A DNA stretch of 64,000 bases from Zeugodacus cucurbitae (lineage: Eukaryota; Arthropoda; Insecta; Diptera; Tephritidae), in NCBI RefSeq assembly GCF_028554725.1, contig NC_071668.1:48341732-48405731 (forward strand), read 5' to 3'. The position numbers and the translations under genes are program-made. Below the pieces are notes generated by a model. The model ran no database searches. It was not told where the DNA came from and saw only the letters and a list, made by a program, of their open reading frames with translations. Each line of letters starts with the position of its first letter. The stretch's first letter is position 1. Shown here one piece after another: positions 1-11,115 of the stretch.

Positions 1-1564
1 AAACAAATCCGGTATAATGAGTACATTCTTTTTACGTAATATTTCATCGGCAGCTGGCGTCGAAGGACCATTAGCACCTTCTAAAATCATCTTGGCTTGT
101 ACACTGTTAGCATTTTCGACAGTGAGAACCTTTTGCGTAGAGCAAGGCATTAGTATATCGCATTTTTCACCCAACAAACTGCCCTCTTTTTCGGTGGCTT
201 TGGTATAGCCCTTGATTGATTTATTATTTTTTGCATAATACTCCATTAAGTCCTAAGTATATGAAGAAAATTAAAAAAATATTATCATGGAGATATTTAT
301 TTTCAATACGCCACATACCTTTGGATCAATGCCATTCTCATTTACTAGAGACACGTCAAATTCTTGAACACCGATCAGTTTGGCACCGGCTTCCACTACA
401 AAAACGGATGCATGGGAACCGACATTGCCAAACCCTTGTACGATCACGGTTTTATCTTTCCAACCAGTCTTCCAGCCTAATAAATCCATCCAATCTTTAT
501 CCATAATAAAACATTCAGCCGCCTTAAATAGACCACGTCCCGTGGCGGCGGTGCGACCATTTATACCGCCTATTTCTACTGGCTTACCAGTCGTGATGGC
601 CAATGCATCTACATCGTTATAGCCTAGAAGAACAATTTATTTGTCTATCAAGACGTTTTCTAATATTTCATAAAAAAAAATTACCAAAAGTTTTAATATA
701 TTGATCCACCAACCAACTCATCTCGCGTTGGCTGGTATTCACATCTGGTGCCGGTACATCTATACCCGGACCTATCATATTGCGACGTAATAGCTCCATT
801 GTATAGCGACGCGTAATTGTTTGCAATTCTTGTGCAGTATACTTCTTCGGGTCGATACGTATGCCACCCTTGGAACCACCAAACGGTACATTCACGCAAG
901 CCGTCTTAAACGCCATCAGATAAGCCAAAGCGCGTATCTCATCGGCGTCGACGTCCATGGCAAAACGTATGCCTACAAAAGAGGAACGGATATTATCAGT
1001 CAGTTATATATATCATGCTAGACATCAGCAGTTGAAGCATTGAAAAGGAAGAACATTTTCTTGAAACACACAACTACATGCATATATTCTAGAAAATTCG
1101 TTGAGAAATTTTTTGAATATACCAGCTTTTCTAGAAAAATAATAGCCAATAATATAATTGAACCCACCGCCTTTGAGTGGTAATCTGTGTCTAGTGTGGT
1201 GTGCGCGATAGCCGGTGATTAGCTCGTAATTGCCATCACTTCTTATTATAGGGAAGGTAACTTCCAATAGATTTGTAGTGCAGCCCATCAATTTAAGCAT
1301 GGCGGAAACACGTTGTTCACGCTGTTCCTTCTTCATGTAAGGATACTTTTCCAGCTCCTTTATCATCATCGGCTCCATTAGCTGAGCGGCCGAGTGATAA
1401 TAATACTCAACCATGTGTGCAAATGGTGGGTCTTTGTCTTTATTGATTTTTTCCAAATGCTTGGGCATCACGTGCTTTTCACGCGTAGCTCCAAGTCCGG
1501 TCCAGTTTAAAACTGTCTTCGATAGTGAAGATCGTAAAAGTTTACCATTTAAAAGGAAGGACAT
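1..1564 (-). CDS. Glutamate dehydrogenase, copy 1 (3' end cut by window edge)
   Basis: Partial copy. Exons on the minus strand are 1168-1564, 685-972, 319-623 and 1-252 (first 84 of 129 codons of exon 4). The rest of exon 4 and exon 5 lie outside the window. All visible exon joints have GT-AG borders and the reading frame is open throughout. The only coding difference noticed from the consensus is a silent change in the EGANGP region of exon 4. Function and motifs are as described for copy 2. Its upstream spacer (spacer 1) shares rare variants with spacer 5. Confidence 0.93.
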
Positions 1565-2021
1565 ATTGCCTTGCGATAATGCAATCCCAGTTATGATTTT
1601 TTTTGTGTGTTTTTGTAAGAAATTTTTTGCACTCACTTTTTCGGCAATTATTTTGGTATCCGCTGATTTTGTTGTATATTGTATATATACAATTGTATTA
1701 CGAATATATAAATATTCCACAATATTCAGTAAGAAAATATTTTTTGTTTATTTATTATTTGCGTCAGGTTTTTTTTTGTAATTATTTTCTTCGAGAACAA
1801 ATTCAAATCGCTCCGTTCAACACAACTGTTCTTATGAAAATCTCAATATCAACTGAACTGAGAAAAATAAATTTGACAATATTGACTGTTTATGTTTTGA
1901 AGTTTTGATTTTTTCTGTTGAAAATATGTTAATGTTAATGTTTTTTTAATGTTAATTATTTTATTCTGGCAAAAATTTTGGATTTTGGGGATCGTAAAAA
2001 ATGACGAATAATGCATAATAA

Positions 2022-2248
2022 CCCCTACCCACTTACTACGCTATTTTTGGTGCATTTGGTGGATGGATTTTTGGTACCATTCACCACTTTTTTGGTGCAT
2101 TTTGGTGCATTTGATGCATTGGCGCGTGGTGAAAAACCGATTTTTTCACGGCGCGCAAATGGGGTTATACAGGTCGTATGAGTACCATATTACCAAAAAC
2201 AGAAAAACAGATATAAGGGTACCAAAAACAGAGGTAAGTGGGTAGGGG
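2022..2248. mobile_element. Foldback MITE-like element, spacer 1 (reference description)
   Basis: This 227-bp noncoding element has imperfect terminal inverted repeats of about 28-30 bp. Both ends begin CCCCTACCCACTTAC (inverted at the right end) and continue to TTTTTGGT. It folds back almost completely. Inner arms GTGAAAAA/TTTTTCAC are centred on 2139 and extend to CATTGGCGCG at 2117-2126 against 2152-2161. Outer arms TTTTTGGTAC (2068-2077) and GTACCAAAAA (2219-2228) also pair. No transposase is encoded and no clear target-site duplication is visible, because the right end abuts a T run. This copy carries the rare GGCGCG and AAAAACCG variants found otherwise only in spacer 5. Confidence 0.65.
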
Positions 2249-2565
2249 TTTTGTTTTTTAATTGTAAAACTGTTGCTGTCAAGAAGCCATTTTGTTTGTG
2301 TTTGTGTAAAGAAATATTTATTTAAAAATTGAAGAAAAATATACAAAAGGATATTACACTTTCGATCTTATAAATATATAAATGTAAAATGTGTAAAAAT
2401 AAACAATCGCCTAGCGACTTCAGACGCATTCTGCAATTATTGCTGAGAAATGCCCTCCAATTCTAATGCTCGGAAAATCTTCGAAATCGAGTAAATAAAG
2501 GCGGCGGTGCGTAAATCATTGCAGTGGTGAATGCCACCAAAATTGGCGTAGTAAGTGGGTAGGGG
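2249..2565 (-). repeat. 317-bp internal direct duplication (spacer 1 example)
   Basis: The segment from the right edge of the MITE through a second 3' flank, the exon-5 relic and the solo MITE end repeats the arrangement of the true 3' flank that starts at 2566. The two flanks share long identical stretches, such as CTGTTGCTGTCAAGAAGCCA, and differ at scattered bases. The length equals the deficit of the two short units (2867 and 2866 bp), so it is the exchange substrate. Confidence 0.85.
2437..2565 (-). pseudogene. Exon-5 relic plus solo MITE end, spacer 1 (reference description)
   Basis: 2437-2524 matches the last 29 codons and stop of exon 5 (NDLRTAAFIYSISKIFRALE, then LEGISQQ instead of MEGISQQ). 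It stops abruptly at CTGCAATG. 2525-2565 is a solo MITE end: GTGGTGAATG, then CACCAAAA and the terminal GTAAGTGGGTAGGGG, with about 25 internal bases missing relative to the full element. No splice acceptor precedes the exon piece, so it is not an alternative last exon. With the 188-bp second copy of the 3' flank (2249-2436) it forms a 317-bp segment directly duplicated next to the true 3' flank. Confidence 0.85.
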
Positions 2566-2753
2566 TTTTTTTTTTTAATTGTTAAACTGTTGCTGTCAAG
2601 AAGCCATTCTGTTTGTGTTTTTGTAAAGAAATATTTATTTAAAAATTTAAGAAAAATATACAAAAGGATATTACACTTTGGATCTTATAAATATATAAAT
2701 GTAAAATTTGTAAAAATAAATAATCGCCAAGCGACTTCAGACGCATTCTGTAA

Positions 2754-4748
2754 TTATTGTTGAGAAATGCCCTCCATTTCTAAGGCTCGGAAAATCTTAG
2801 AAATCGAGTAAATAAAGGCAGCGGTGCGTAAATCATTGCAGAGACCGAATTCATTGGCCACAATCTTAATGCCTGCCCCCGCAGTTTCCATAACTGTTTG
2901 TAGTCCTGCGTCTACAATATCCGCCTCCTTCGTACAGTCTCTTATGAGCTTTAACTTTTTGTTTGGCTTGAACTTATCCTAAATAAATAAATTAAAAAAA
3001 TTCATATTAACAAATTAACTTATTTGCACGGTGGTCAAAGTTCACTTACCTCGCACTCATTCATGGAGTTAAAGATCTCGTTGATTATGGCTTTCTCGCG
3101 TTTAACATTCATTTTGCCATAAGATACATGATTGATATTCTTTAAGTACTCAAAGTAGGATACCGTTACACCGCCAGCATTGCAAAACAAATCCGGTATA
3201 ATGAGTACATTCTTTTTACGTAATATTTCATCGGCAGCTGGCGTCGAAGGACCATTAGCGCCTTCTAAAATCATCTTGGCTTGTACACTGTTAGCATTTT
3301 CGACAGTGAGAACCTTTTGCGTAGAGCAAGGCATTAGTATATCGCATTTTTCACCCAACAAACTGCCCTCTTTTTCGGTGGCTTTGGTATAGCCCTTGAT
3401 TGATTTATTATTTTTTGCATAATACTCCATTAAGTCCTAAGTATATGAAGAAAATTAAAAAAATATTATCATGGAGATATTTATTTTCAATACGCCACAT
3501 ACCTTTGGATCTATGCCATTCTCATTTACTAGAGACACGTCAAATTCTTGAACACCGATCAGTTTGGCACCGGCTTCCACTACAAAAACGGATGCATGGG
3601 AACCGACATTGCCAAACCCTTGTACGATCACGGTTTTATCTTTCCAACCAGTCTTCCAGCCTAATAAATCCATCCAATCTTTATCCATAATAAAACATTC
3701 AGCCGCCTTAAATAGACCACGTCCCGTGGCGGCGGTGCGACCATTTATACCGCCTATTTCTACTGGCTTACCAGTCGTGATGGCCAATGCATCTACATCG
3801 TTATAGCCTAGAAGAACAATTTATTTGTCTATCAAGACGTTTTCTAATATTTCATAAAAAAAAATTACCAAAAGTTTTAATATATTGATCCACCAACCAA
3901 CTCATCTCGCGTTGGCTGGTATTCACATCTGGTGCCGGTACATCTATACCCGGACCTATCATATTGCGACGTAATAGCTCCATTGTATAGCGACGCGTAA
4001 TTGTTTGCAATTCTTGTGCAGTATACTTCTTCGGGTCGATACGTATGTCACCCTTGGAACCACCAAACGGTACATTCACGCAAGCCGTCTTAAACGCCAT
4101 CAGATAAGCCAAAGCGCGTATCTCATCGGCGTCGACGTCCATGGCAAAACGTATGCCTACAAAAGAGGAACGGATATTATCAGTCAGTTATATATATCAT
4201 GCTAGACATCAGCAGTTGAAGCATTGAAAAGGAAGAACATTTTCTTGAAACACACAACTACATGCATATATTCTAGAAAATTCGTTGAGAAATTTTTTGA
4301 ATATACCAGCTTTTCTAGAAAAATAATAGCCAATAATATAATTGAACCCACCGCCTTTGAGTGGTAATCTGTGTCTAGTGTGGTGTGCGCGATAGCCGGT
4401 GATTAGCTCGTAATTGCCATCACTTCTTATTATAGGGAAGGTAACTTCCAATAGATTTGTAGTGCAGCCCATCAATTTAAGCATGGCGGAAACACGTTGT
4501 TCACGCTGTTCCTTCTTCATGTAAGGATACTTTTCCAGCTCCTTTATCATCATCGGCTCCATTAGCTGAGCGGCCGAGTGATAATAATACTCAACCATGT
4601 GTGCAAATGGTGGGTCTTTGTCTTTATTGATTTTTTCCAAATGCTTGGGCATCACGTGCTTTTCACGCGTAGCTCCAAGTCCGGTCCAGTTTAAAACTGT
4701 CTTCGATAGTGAAGATCGTAAAAGTTTACCATTTAAAAGGAAGGACAT
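2754..4748 (-). CDS. Glutamate dehydrogenase, mitochondrial type, copy 2 (first complete copy; reference description)
   Basis: Predicted to interconvert glutamate and 2-oxoglutarate plus ammonia with NAD(P) in the mitochondrial matrix. Exons: 4352-4748, 3869-4156, 3503-3807, 3050-3436, 2754-2978, joined by GT-AG introns into 534 codons including the stop, close to the usual length of animal GDH. The start is the first ATG after the candidate transcription start. Residues 1-20 form a basic, acid-free, amphipathic-looking presequence typical of mitochondrial import. The KGGIRF motif is at 131-136 and K155 matches the second glutamate-binding lysine. K167 in GGSKGG matches the catalytic lysine. 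PAPD is at 206-209, the Rossmann motif GFGNVG at 292-297 and NAGGVTVSYFE at 416-426. The antenna-like segment (about 437-485) is divergent and roughly 10 residues shorter than my recollection of mammalian GDH. A copy-specific change is G169D, just after the catalytic lysine loop. AATAAA is at 2634-2639. Confidence 0.93.
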
Positions 4749-4861
4749 ATTGCCTTGCGATAATGCAATCCCAGTTATGATTTTTTTTGTGTGTTTTTGT
4801 AAGAAATTTTTTGCACTCACTTTTTCGGCAATTATTTTGGTATCCGCTGATTTTGTTGTAT

Positions 4862-4877
4862 ATTGTATATATACAAT
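4862..4877. promoter_or_regulatory. Perfect AT-rich palindrome ATTGTATATATACAAT in the leader (copy 2 example)
   Basis: A 16-bp perfect palindrome about 115-130 bp upstream of the ATG, present in each unit (in copy 1 at 1678-1693). It contains TATATATA and could act as a TATA box for a shorter leader, or as a dimeric-factor site. In copy 11 a 4-bp insertion lies immediately beside it. The function is unknown. Confidence 0.3.
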
Positions 4878-5006
4878 TGTATTACGAATATATAAATATT
4901 CCACAATATTCAGTAAGAAAATATTTTTTGTTTATTTATTATTTGCGTCAGGTTTTTTTTTGTAATTATTTTCTTCGAGAACAAATTCAAATCGCTCCGT
5001 TCAACA

Positions 5007-5040
5007 CAACTGTTCTTATGAAAATCTCAATATCAACTGA
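5007..5040 (-). promoter_or_regulatory. Candidate Inr + DPE core promoter of copy 2 (repeated upstream of every copy)
   Basis: On the minus strand, TCAGTT matches the arthropod initiator (A+1 at 5038). AGTTG sits exactly at +28 to +32 and fits the DPE consensus RGWYV. The leader from this point to the ATG is 290 nt and contains no other ATG. No TATA box lies 25-35 bp upstream of +1. GTTAAT-type direct repeats lie 74-104 bp upstream. Equivalent elements are at 1823-1856, 8190-8223, 11374-11407, 14242-14275, 17428-17461, 20612-20645, 23795-23828, 26967-27000, 30153-30186, 33339-33372, 36521-36554, 39704-39737, 42313-42346, 45495-45528, 48677-48710, 51861-51894, 55015-55048, 58200-58233 and 61068-61101. 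The remaining sequence between each ATG and the MITE (about 457 bp) is AT-rich with no gene visible. A TATA-like palindrome inside the leader is an alternative start region. Confidence 0.5.
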
Positions 5041-5205
5041 ACTGAGAAAAATAAATTTGACAATATTGACTGTTTATGTTTTGAAGTTTTGATTTTTTCT
5101 GTTGAAAATATGTTAATGTTAATGTTTTTTTAATGTTAATTATTTTATTCTGGCAAAAATTTTGGATTTTGGGGATCGTAAAAAATGACGAATAATGTAT
5201 AATAA

Positions 5206-5432
5206 CCCCTACCCACTTACTACGCTATTTTTGGTGCATTTGGTGGATGGATTTTTGGTACCATTCACCACTTTTTTGGTGCATTTTGGTGCATTTGATG
5301 CATTGACGCGTGGTGAAAACCCGATTTTTTCACGGCGCGCAAATGGGGTTATACAGGTCGTATGAGTACCATATTACCAAAAACAGAAAAACAGATATAA
5401 GGGTACCAAAAACAGAGGTAAGTGGGTAGGGG
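5206..5432. mobile_element. Foldback MITE-like element, spacer 2
   Basis: 227 bp with both terminal repeats intact. It carries the common GACGCG and AAAACCCG inner-arm variants. The left flank has GTATAATAA instead of GCATAATAA. Confidence 0.62.
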
Positions 5433-5620
5433 TTTTGTTTTTTAATTGTAAAACTGTTGCTGTCAAGAAGCCATTTTGTTTGTGTTTGTGTAAAGAAATA
5501 TTTATTTAAAAATTGAAGAAAAATATACAAAAGGATATTACACTTTGGATCTTATAAATATATAAATGTAAAATGTGTAAAAATAAACAATCGCCTAGCG
5601 ACTTCAGACGCATTCTGCAA

Positions 5621-5749
5621 TTATTGCTGAGAAATGCCCTCCAATTCTAATGCTCGGAAAATCTTCGAAATCGAGTAAATAAAGGCGGCGGTGCGTAAAT
5701 CATTGCAGTGGTGAATGCCACCAAAATTGGCGTAGTAAGTGGGTAGGGG
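5621..5749 (-). pseudogene. Exon-5 relic plus solo MITE end, spacer 2
   Basis: Relic 5621-5708 and solo end 5709-5749, with the stop codon intact. Confidence 0.83.
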
Positions 5750-5936
5750 TTTTTTTTTTAATTGTTAAACTGTTGCTGTCAAGAAGCCATTCTGTTTGTG
5801 TTTTTGTAAAGAAATATTTATTTAAAAATTTAAGAAAAATATACAAAAGGATATTACACTTTGGATCTTATAAATATATAAATGTAAAATTTGTAAAAAT
5901 AAATAATCACCAAGCGACTTCAGACGCATTCTGTAA

Positions 5937-7931
5937 TTATTGTTGAGAAATGCCCTCCATTTCTAAGGCTCGGAAAATCTTAGAAATCGAGTAAATAAAG
6001 GCAGCGGTGCGTAAATCATTGCAGAGACCGAATTCATTGGCCACAATCTTAATGCCTGCCCCCGCAGTTTCCATAACTGTTTGTAGTCCTGCGTCTACAA
6101 TATCCGCCTCCTTCGTACAGTCTCTTATGAGCTTTAACTTTTTGTTTGGCTTGAACTTATCCTAAATAAATAAATTAAAAAAATTCATATTAACAAATTA
6201 ACTTATTTGCACGGTGGTCAAAGTTCACTTACCTCGCACTCATTCATGGAGTTAAAGATCTCGTTGATTATGGCTTTCTCGCGTTTAACATTCATTTTGC
6301 CATAAGATACATGATTGATATTCTTTAAGTACTCAAAGTAGGATACCGTTACACCGCCAGCATTGCAAAACAAATCCGGTATAATGAGTACATTCTTTTT
6401 ACGTAATATTTCATCGGCAGCTGGCGTCGAAGGACCATTAGCGCCTTCTAAAATCATCTTGGCTTGTACACTGTTAGCATTTTCGACAGTGAGAACCTTT
6501 TGCGTAGAGCAAGGCATTAGTATATCGCATTTTTCACCCAACAAACTGCCCTCTTTTTCGGTGGCTTTGGTATAGCCCTTGATTGATTTATTATTTTTTG
6601 CATAATACTCCATTAAGTCCTAAGTATATGAAGAAAATTAAAAAAATATTATCATGGAGATATTTATTTTCAATACGCCACATACCTTTGGATCAATGCC
6701 ATTCTCATTTACTAGAGACACGTCAAATTCTTGAACACCGATCAGTTTGGCACCGGCTTCCACTACAAAAACGGATGCATGGGAACCGACATTGCCAAAC
6801 CCTTGTACGATCACGGTTTTATCTTTCCAACCAGTCTTCCAGCCTAATAAATCCATCCAATCTTTATCCATAATAAAACATTCAGCCGCCTTAAATAGAC
6901 CACGTCCCGTGGCGGCGGTGCGACCATTTATACCGCCTATTTCTACTGGCTTACCAGTCGTGATGGCCAATGCATCTACATCGTTATAGCCTAGAAGAAC
7001 AATTTATTTGTCTATCAAGACGTTTTCTAATATTTCATAAAAAAAAATTACCAAAAGTTTTAATATATTGATCCACCAACCAACTCATCTCGCGTTGGCT
7101 GGTATTCACATCTGGTGCCGGTACATCTATACCCGGACCTATCATATTGCGACGTAATAGCTCCATTGTATAGCGACGCGTAATTGTTTGCAATTCTTGT
7201 GCAGTATACTTCTTCGGGTCGATACGTATGCCACCCTTGGAACCACCAAACGGTACATTCACGCAAGCCGTCTTAAACGCCATCAGATAAGCCAAAGCGC
7301 GTATCTCATCGGCGTCGACGTCCATGGCAAAACGTATGCCTACAAAAGAGGAACGGATATTATCAGTCAGTTATATATATCATGCTAGACATCAGCAGTT
7401 GAAGCATTGAAAAGGAAGAACATTTTCTTGAAACACACAACTACATGCATATATTCTAGAAAATTCGTTGAGAAATTTTTTGAATATACCAGCTTTTCTA
7501 GAAAAATAATAGCCAATAATATAATTGAACCCACCGCCTTTGAGTGGTAATCTGTGTCTAGTGTGGTGTGCGCGATAGCCGGTGATTAGCTCGTAATTGC
7601 CATCACTTCTTATTATAGGGAAGGTAACTTCCAATAGATTTGTAGTGCAGCCCATCAATTTAAGCATGGCGGAAACACGTTGTTCACGCTGTTCCTTCTT
7701 CATGTAAGGATACTTTTCCAGCTCCTTTATCATCATCGGCTCCATTAGCTGAGCGGCCGAGTGATAATAATACTCAACCATGTGTGCAAATGGTGGGTCT
7801 TTGTCTTTATTGATTTTTTCCAAATGCTTGGGCATCACGTGCTTTTCACGCGTAGCTCCAAGTCCAGTCCAGTTTAAAACTGTCTTCGATAGTGAAGATC
7901 GTAAAAGTTTACCATTTAAAAGGAAGGACAT
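5937..7931 (-). CDS. Glutamate dehydrogenase, copy 3 (consensus protein)
   Basis: Exons: 7535-7931, 7052-7339, 6686-6990, 6233-6619, 5937-6161. The 533-residue product matches the array consensus. One silent change (Thr codon, residue 22) was seen in exon 1. An Ala-to-Glu-type change 18 bp upstream of the ATG lies in the leader and supports choosing the downstream ATG over any extended reading. The poly(A) signal AATAAA is at 5817-5822. Confidence 0.93.
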
Positions 7932-8388
7932 ATTGCCTTGCGATAATTCAATCCCAGTTATGATTTTTTTTGTGTGTTTTTGTAAGAAATTTTTTGCACT
8001 CACTTTTTCGGCAATTATTTTGGTATCCGCTGATTTTGTTGTATATTGTATATATACAATTGTATTACGAATATATAAATATTCCACAATATTCAGTAAG
8101 AAAATATTTTTTGTTTATTTATTATTTGCGTCAGGTTTTTTTTTGTAATTATTTTCTTCGAGAACAAATTCAAATCGCTCCGTTCAACACAACTGTTCTT
8201 ATGAAAATCTCAATATCAACTGAACTGAGAAAAATAAATTTGACAATATTGACTGTTTATGTTTTGAAGTTTTGATTTTTTCTGTTGAAAATATGTTAAT
8301 GTTAATGTTTTTTTAATGTTAATTATTTTATTCTGGCAAAAATTTTGGATTTTGGGGATCGTAAAAAATTACGAATAATGCATAATAA

Positions 8389-8615
8389 CCCCTACCCACT
8401 TACTACGCTATTTTTGGTGCATTTGGTGGATGGATTTTTGGTACCATTCACCACTTTTTTGGTGCATTTTGGTGCATTTGATGCATTGACGCGTGGTGAA
8501 AACCCGATTTTTTCACGGCGCGCAAATGGGGTTATACAGGTCGTATGAGTACCATATTACCAAAAACAGAAAAACAGATATAAGGGTACCAAAAACAGAG
8601 GTAAGTGGGTAGGGG
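8389..8615. mobile_element. Foldback MITE-like element, spacer 3
   Basis: 227 bp, common variant type, both ends intact. Confidence 0.62.
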
Positions 8616-8803
8616 TTTTGTTTTTTAATTGTAAAACTGTTGCTGTCAAGAAGCCATTTTGTTTGTGTTTGTGTAAAGAAATATTTATTTAAAAATTGAA
8701 GAAAAATATACAAAAGGATATTACACTTTGGATCTTATAAATATATAAATGTAAAATGTGTAAAAATAAACAATCGCCTAGCGACTTCAGACGCATTCTG
8801 CAA

Positions 8804-8932
8804 TTATTGCTGAGAAATGCCCTCCAATTCTAATGCTCGGAAAATCTTCGAAATCGAGTAAATAAAGGCGGCGGTGCGTAAATCATTGCAGTGGTGAATG
8901 CCACCAAAATTGGCGTAGTAAGTGGGTAGGGG
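8804..8932 (-). pseudogene. Exon-5 relic plus solo MITE end, spacer 3
   Basis: Relic 8804-8891 and solo end 8892-8932, same structure as in spacer 1. Confidence 0.83.
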
Positions 8933-9120
8933 TTTTTTTTTTTAATTGTTAAACTGTTGCTGTCAAGAAGCCATTCTGTTTGTGTTTTTGTAAAGAAATA
9001 TTTATTTAAAAATTTAAGAAAAATATACAAAAGGATATTACACTTTGGATCTTATAAATATATAAATGTAAAATTTGTAAAAATAAATAATCGCCAAGCG
9101 ACTTCAGACGCATTCTGTAA

Positions 9121-11115
9121 TTATTGTTGAGAAATGCCCTCCATTTCTAAGGCTCGGAAAATCTTAGAAATCGAGTAAATAAAGGCAGCGGTGCGTAAAT
9201 CATTGCAGAGACCGAATTCATTGGCCACAATCTTAATGCCTGCCCCCGCAGTTTCCATAACTGTTTGTAGTCCTGCGTCTACAATATCCGCCTCCTTCGT
9301 ACAGTCTCTTATGAGCTTTAACTTTTTGTTTGGCTTGAACTTATCCTAAATAAATAAATTAAAAAAATTCATATTAACAAATTAACTTATTTGCACGGTG
9401 GTCAAAGTTCACTTACCTCGCACTCATTCATGGAGTTAAAGATCTCGTTGATTATGGCTTTCTCGCGTTTAACATTCATTTTGCCATAAGATACATGATT
9501 GATATTCTTTAAGTACTCAAAGTAGGATACCGTTACACCGCCAGCATTGCAAAACAAATCCGGTATAATGATTACATTCTTTTTACGTAATATTTCATCG
9601 GCAGCTGGCGTCGAAGGACCATTAGCGCCTTCTAAAATCATCTTGGCTTGTACACTGTTAGCATTTTCGACAGTGAGAACCTTTTGCGTAGAGCAAGGCA
9701 TTAGTATATCGCATTTTTCACCCAACAAACTGCCCTCTTTTTCGGTGGCTTTGGTATAGCCCTTGATTGATTTATTATTTTTTGCATAATACTCCATTAA
9801 GTCCTAAGTATATGAAGAAAATTAAAAAAATATTATCATGGAGATATTTATTTTCAATACGCCACATACCTTTGGATCAATGCCATTCTCATTTACTAGA
9901 GACACGTCAAATTCTTGAACACCGATCAGTTTGGCACCGGCTTCCACTACAAAAACGGATGCATGGGAACCGACATTGCCAAACCCTTGTACGATCACGG
10001 TTTTATCTTTCCAACCAGTCTTCCAGCCTAATAAATCCATCCAATCTTTATCCATAATAAAACATTCAGCCGCCTTAAATAGACCACGTCCCGTGGCGGC
10101 GGTGCGACCATTTATACCGCCTATTTCTACTGGCTTACCAGTCGTGATGGCCAATGCATCTACATCGTTATAGCCTAGAAGAACAATTTATTTGTCTATC
10201 AAGACGTTTTCTAATATTTCATAAAAAAAAATTACCAAAAGTTTTAATATATTGATCCACCAACCAACTCATCTCGCGTTGGCTGGTATTCACATCTGGT
10301 GCCGGTACATCTATACCCGGACCTATCATATTGCGACGTAATAGCTCCATTGTATAGCGACGCGTAATTGTTTGCAATTCTTGTGCAGTATACTTCTTCG
10401 GGTCGATACGTATGCCACCCTTGGAACCACCAAACGGTACATTCACGCAAGCCATCTTAAACGCCATCAGATAAGCCAAAGCGCGTATCTCATCGGCGTC
10501 GACGTCCATGGCAAAACGTATGCCTACAAAAGAGGAACGGATATTATCAGTCAGTTATATATATCATGCTAGACATCAGCAGTTGAAGCATTGAAAAGGA
10601 AGAACATTTTCTTGAAACACACAACTACATGCATATATTCTAGAAAATTCGTTGAGAAATTTTTTGAATATACCAGCTTTTCTAGAAAAATAATAGCCAA
10701 TAATATAATTGAACCCACCGCCTTTGAGTGGTAATCCGTGTCTAGTGTGGTGTGCGCGATAGCCGGTGATTAGCTCGTAATTGCCATCACTTCTTATTAT
10801 AGGGAAGGTAACTTCCAATAGATTTGTAGTGCAGCCCATCAATTTAAGCATGGCGGAAACACGTTGTTCACGCTGTTCCTTCTTCATGTAAGGATACTTT
10901 TCCAGCTCCTTTATCATCATCGGCTCCATTAGCTGAGCGGCCGAGTGATAATAATACTCAACCATGTGTGCAAATGGTGGGTCTTTGTCTTTATTGATTT
11001 TTTCCAAATGCTTGGGCATCACGTGCTTTTCACGCGTAGCTCCAAGTCCGGTCCAGTTTAAAACTGTCTTCGATAGTGAAGATCGTAAAAGTTTACCATT
11101 TAAAAGGAAGGACAT
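9121..11115 (-). CDS. Glutamate dehydrogenase, copy 4 (R127G, T156M, L408I)
   Basis: Exons: 10719-11115, 10236-10523, 9870-10174, 9417-9803, 9121-9345, all open with intact splice borders. Three missense changes distinguish this copy. R127G lies in the conserved HRLPxKGG glutamate-site segment. T156M is next to K155, the residue equivalent to a substrate-binding lysine. L408I lies before the IPDLF strand. The first two are at or beside strongly conserved positions, so activity may be reduced; this is inference. Spacer 4 upstream lacks the exon-5 relic. AATAAA is at 9001-9006. Confidence 0.91.

Noticed and set aside
216..622. Plus-strand frames of 96 and 80 codons over exon 3
   Set aside because: Antisense of a conserved GDH exon with matching splice borders on the other strand. 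No independent coding signal.
1565..1720. N-terminal extension of 52 codons upstream of the chosen ATG
   Set aside because: It begins at GTG, not ATG, lies in AT-rich leader, and is disrupted by a 4-bp insertion in copy 11. The chosen ATG is the first after the candidate start site and opens a typical mitochondrial presequence.
1413..1908. Plus-strand reading frames of 101-165 codons antisense to exon 1 and the leader, repeated in every unit
   Set aside because: They are shadows of GDH exon 1 and AT-rich leader. Their ends shift with T-run length (122, 140, 141 or 165 codons), and they show no recognisable motif.
2146..2346. 66-codon minus-strand frame spanning the MITE right end and 3' flank
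   Set aside because: Low-complexity translation of noncoding flank with no homology. Its frame depends on the MITE boundary.
2437..2524. Exon-5 relic as an alternative last exon
   Set aside because: No AG acceptor with a pyrimidine tract precedes it on the minus strand, the join is to MITE sequence, and one relic has lost its stop.
2740..2978. Processed retrocopy origin suggested by the A-run after the 3' flank
   Set aside because: All four introns are retained. The A-run (8-13 bases) lies well past the AATAAA and directly abuts the MITE end, so it is better read as a genomic homopolymer.
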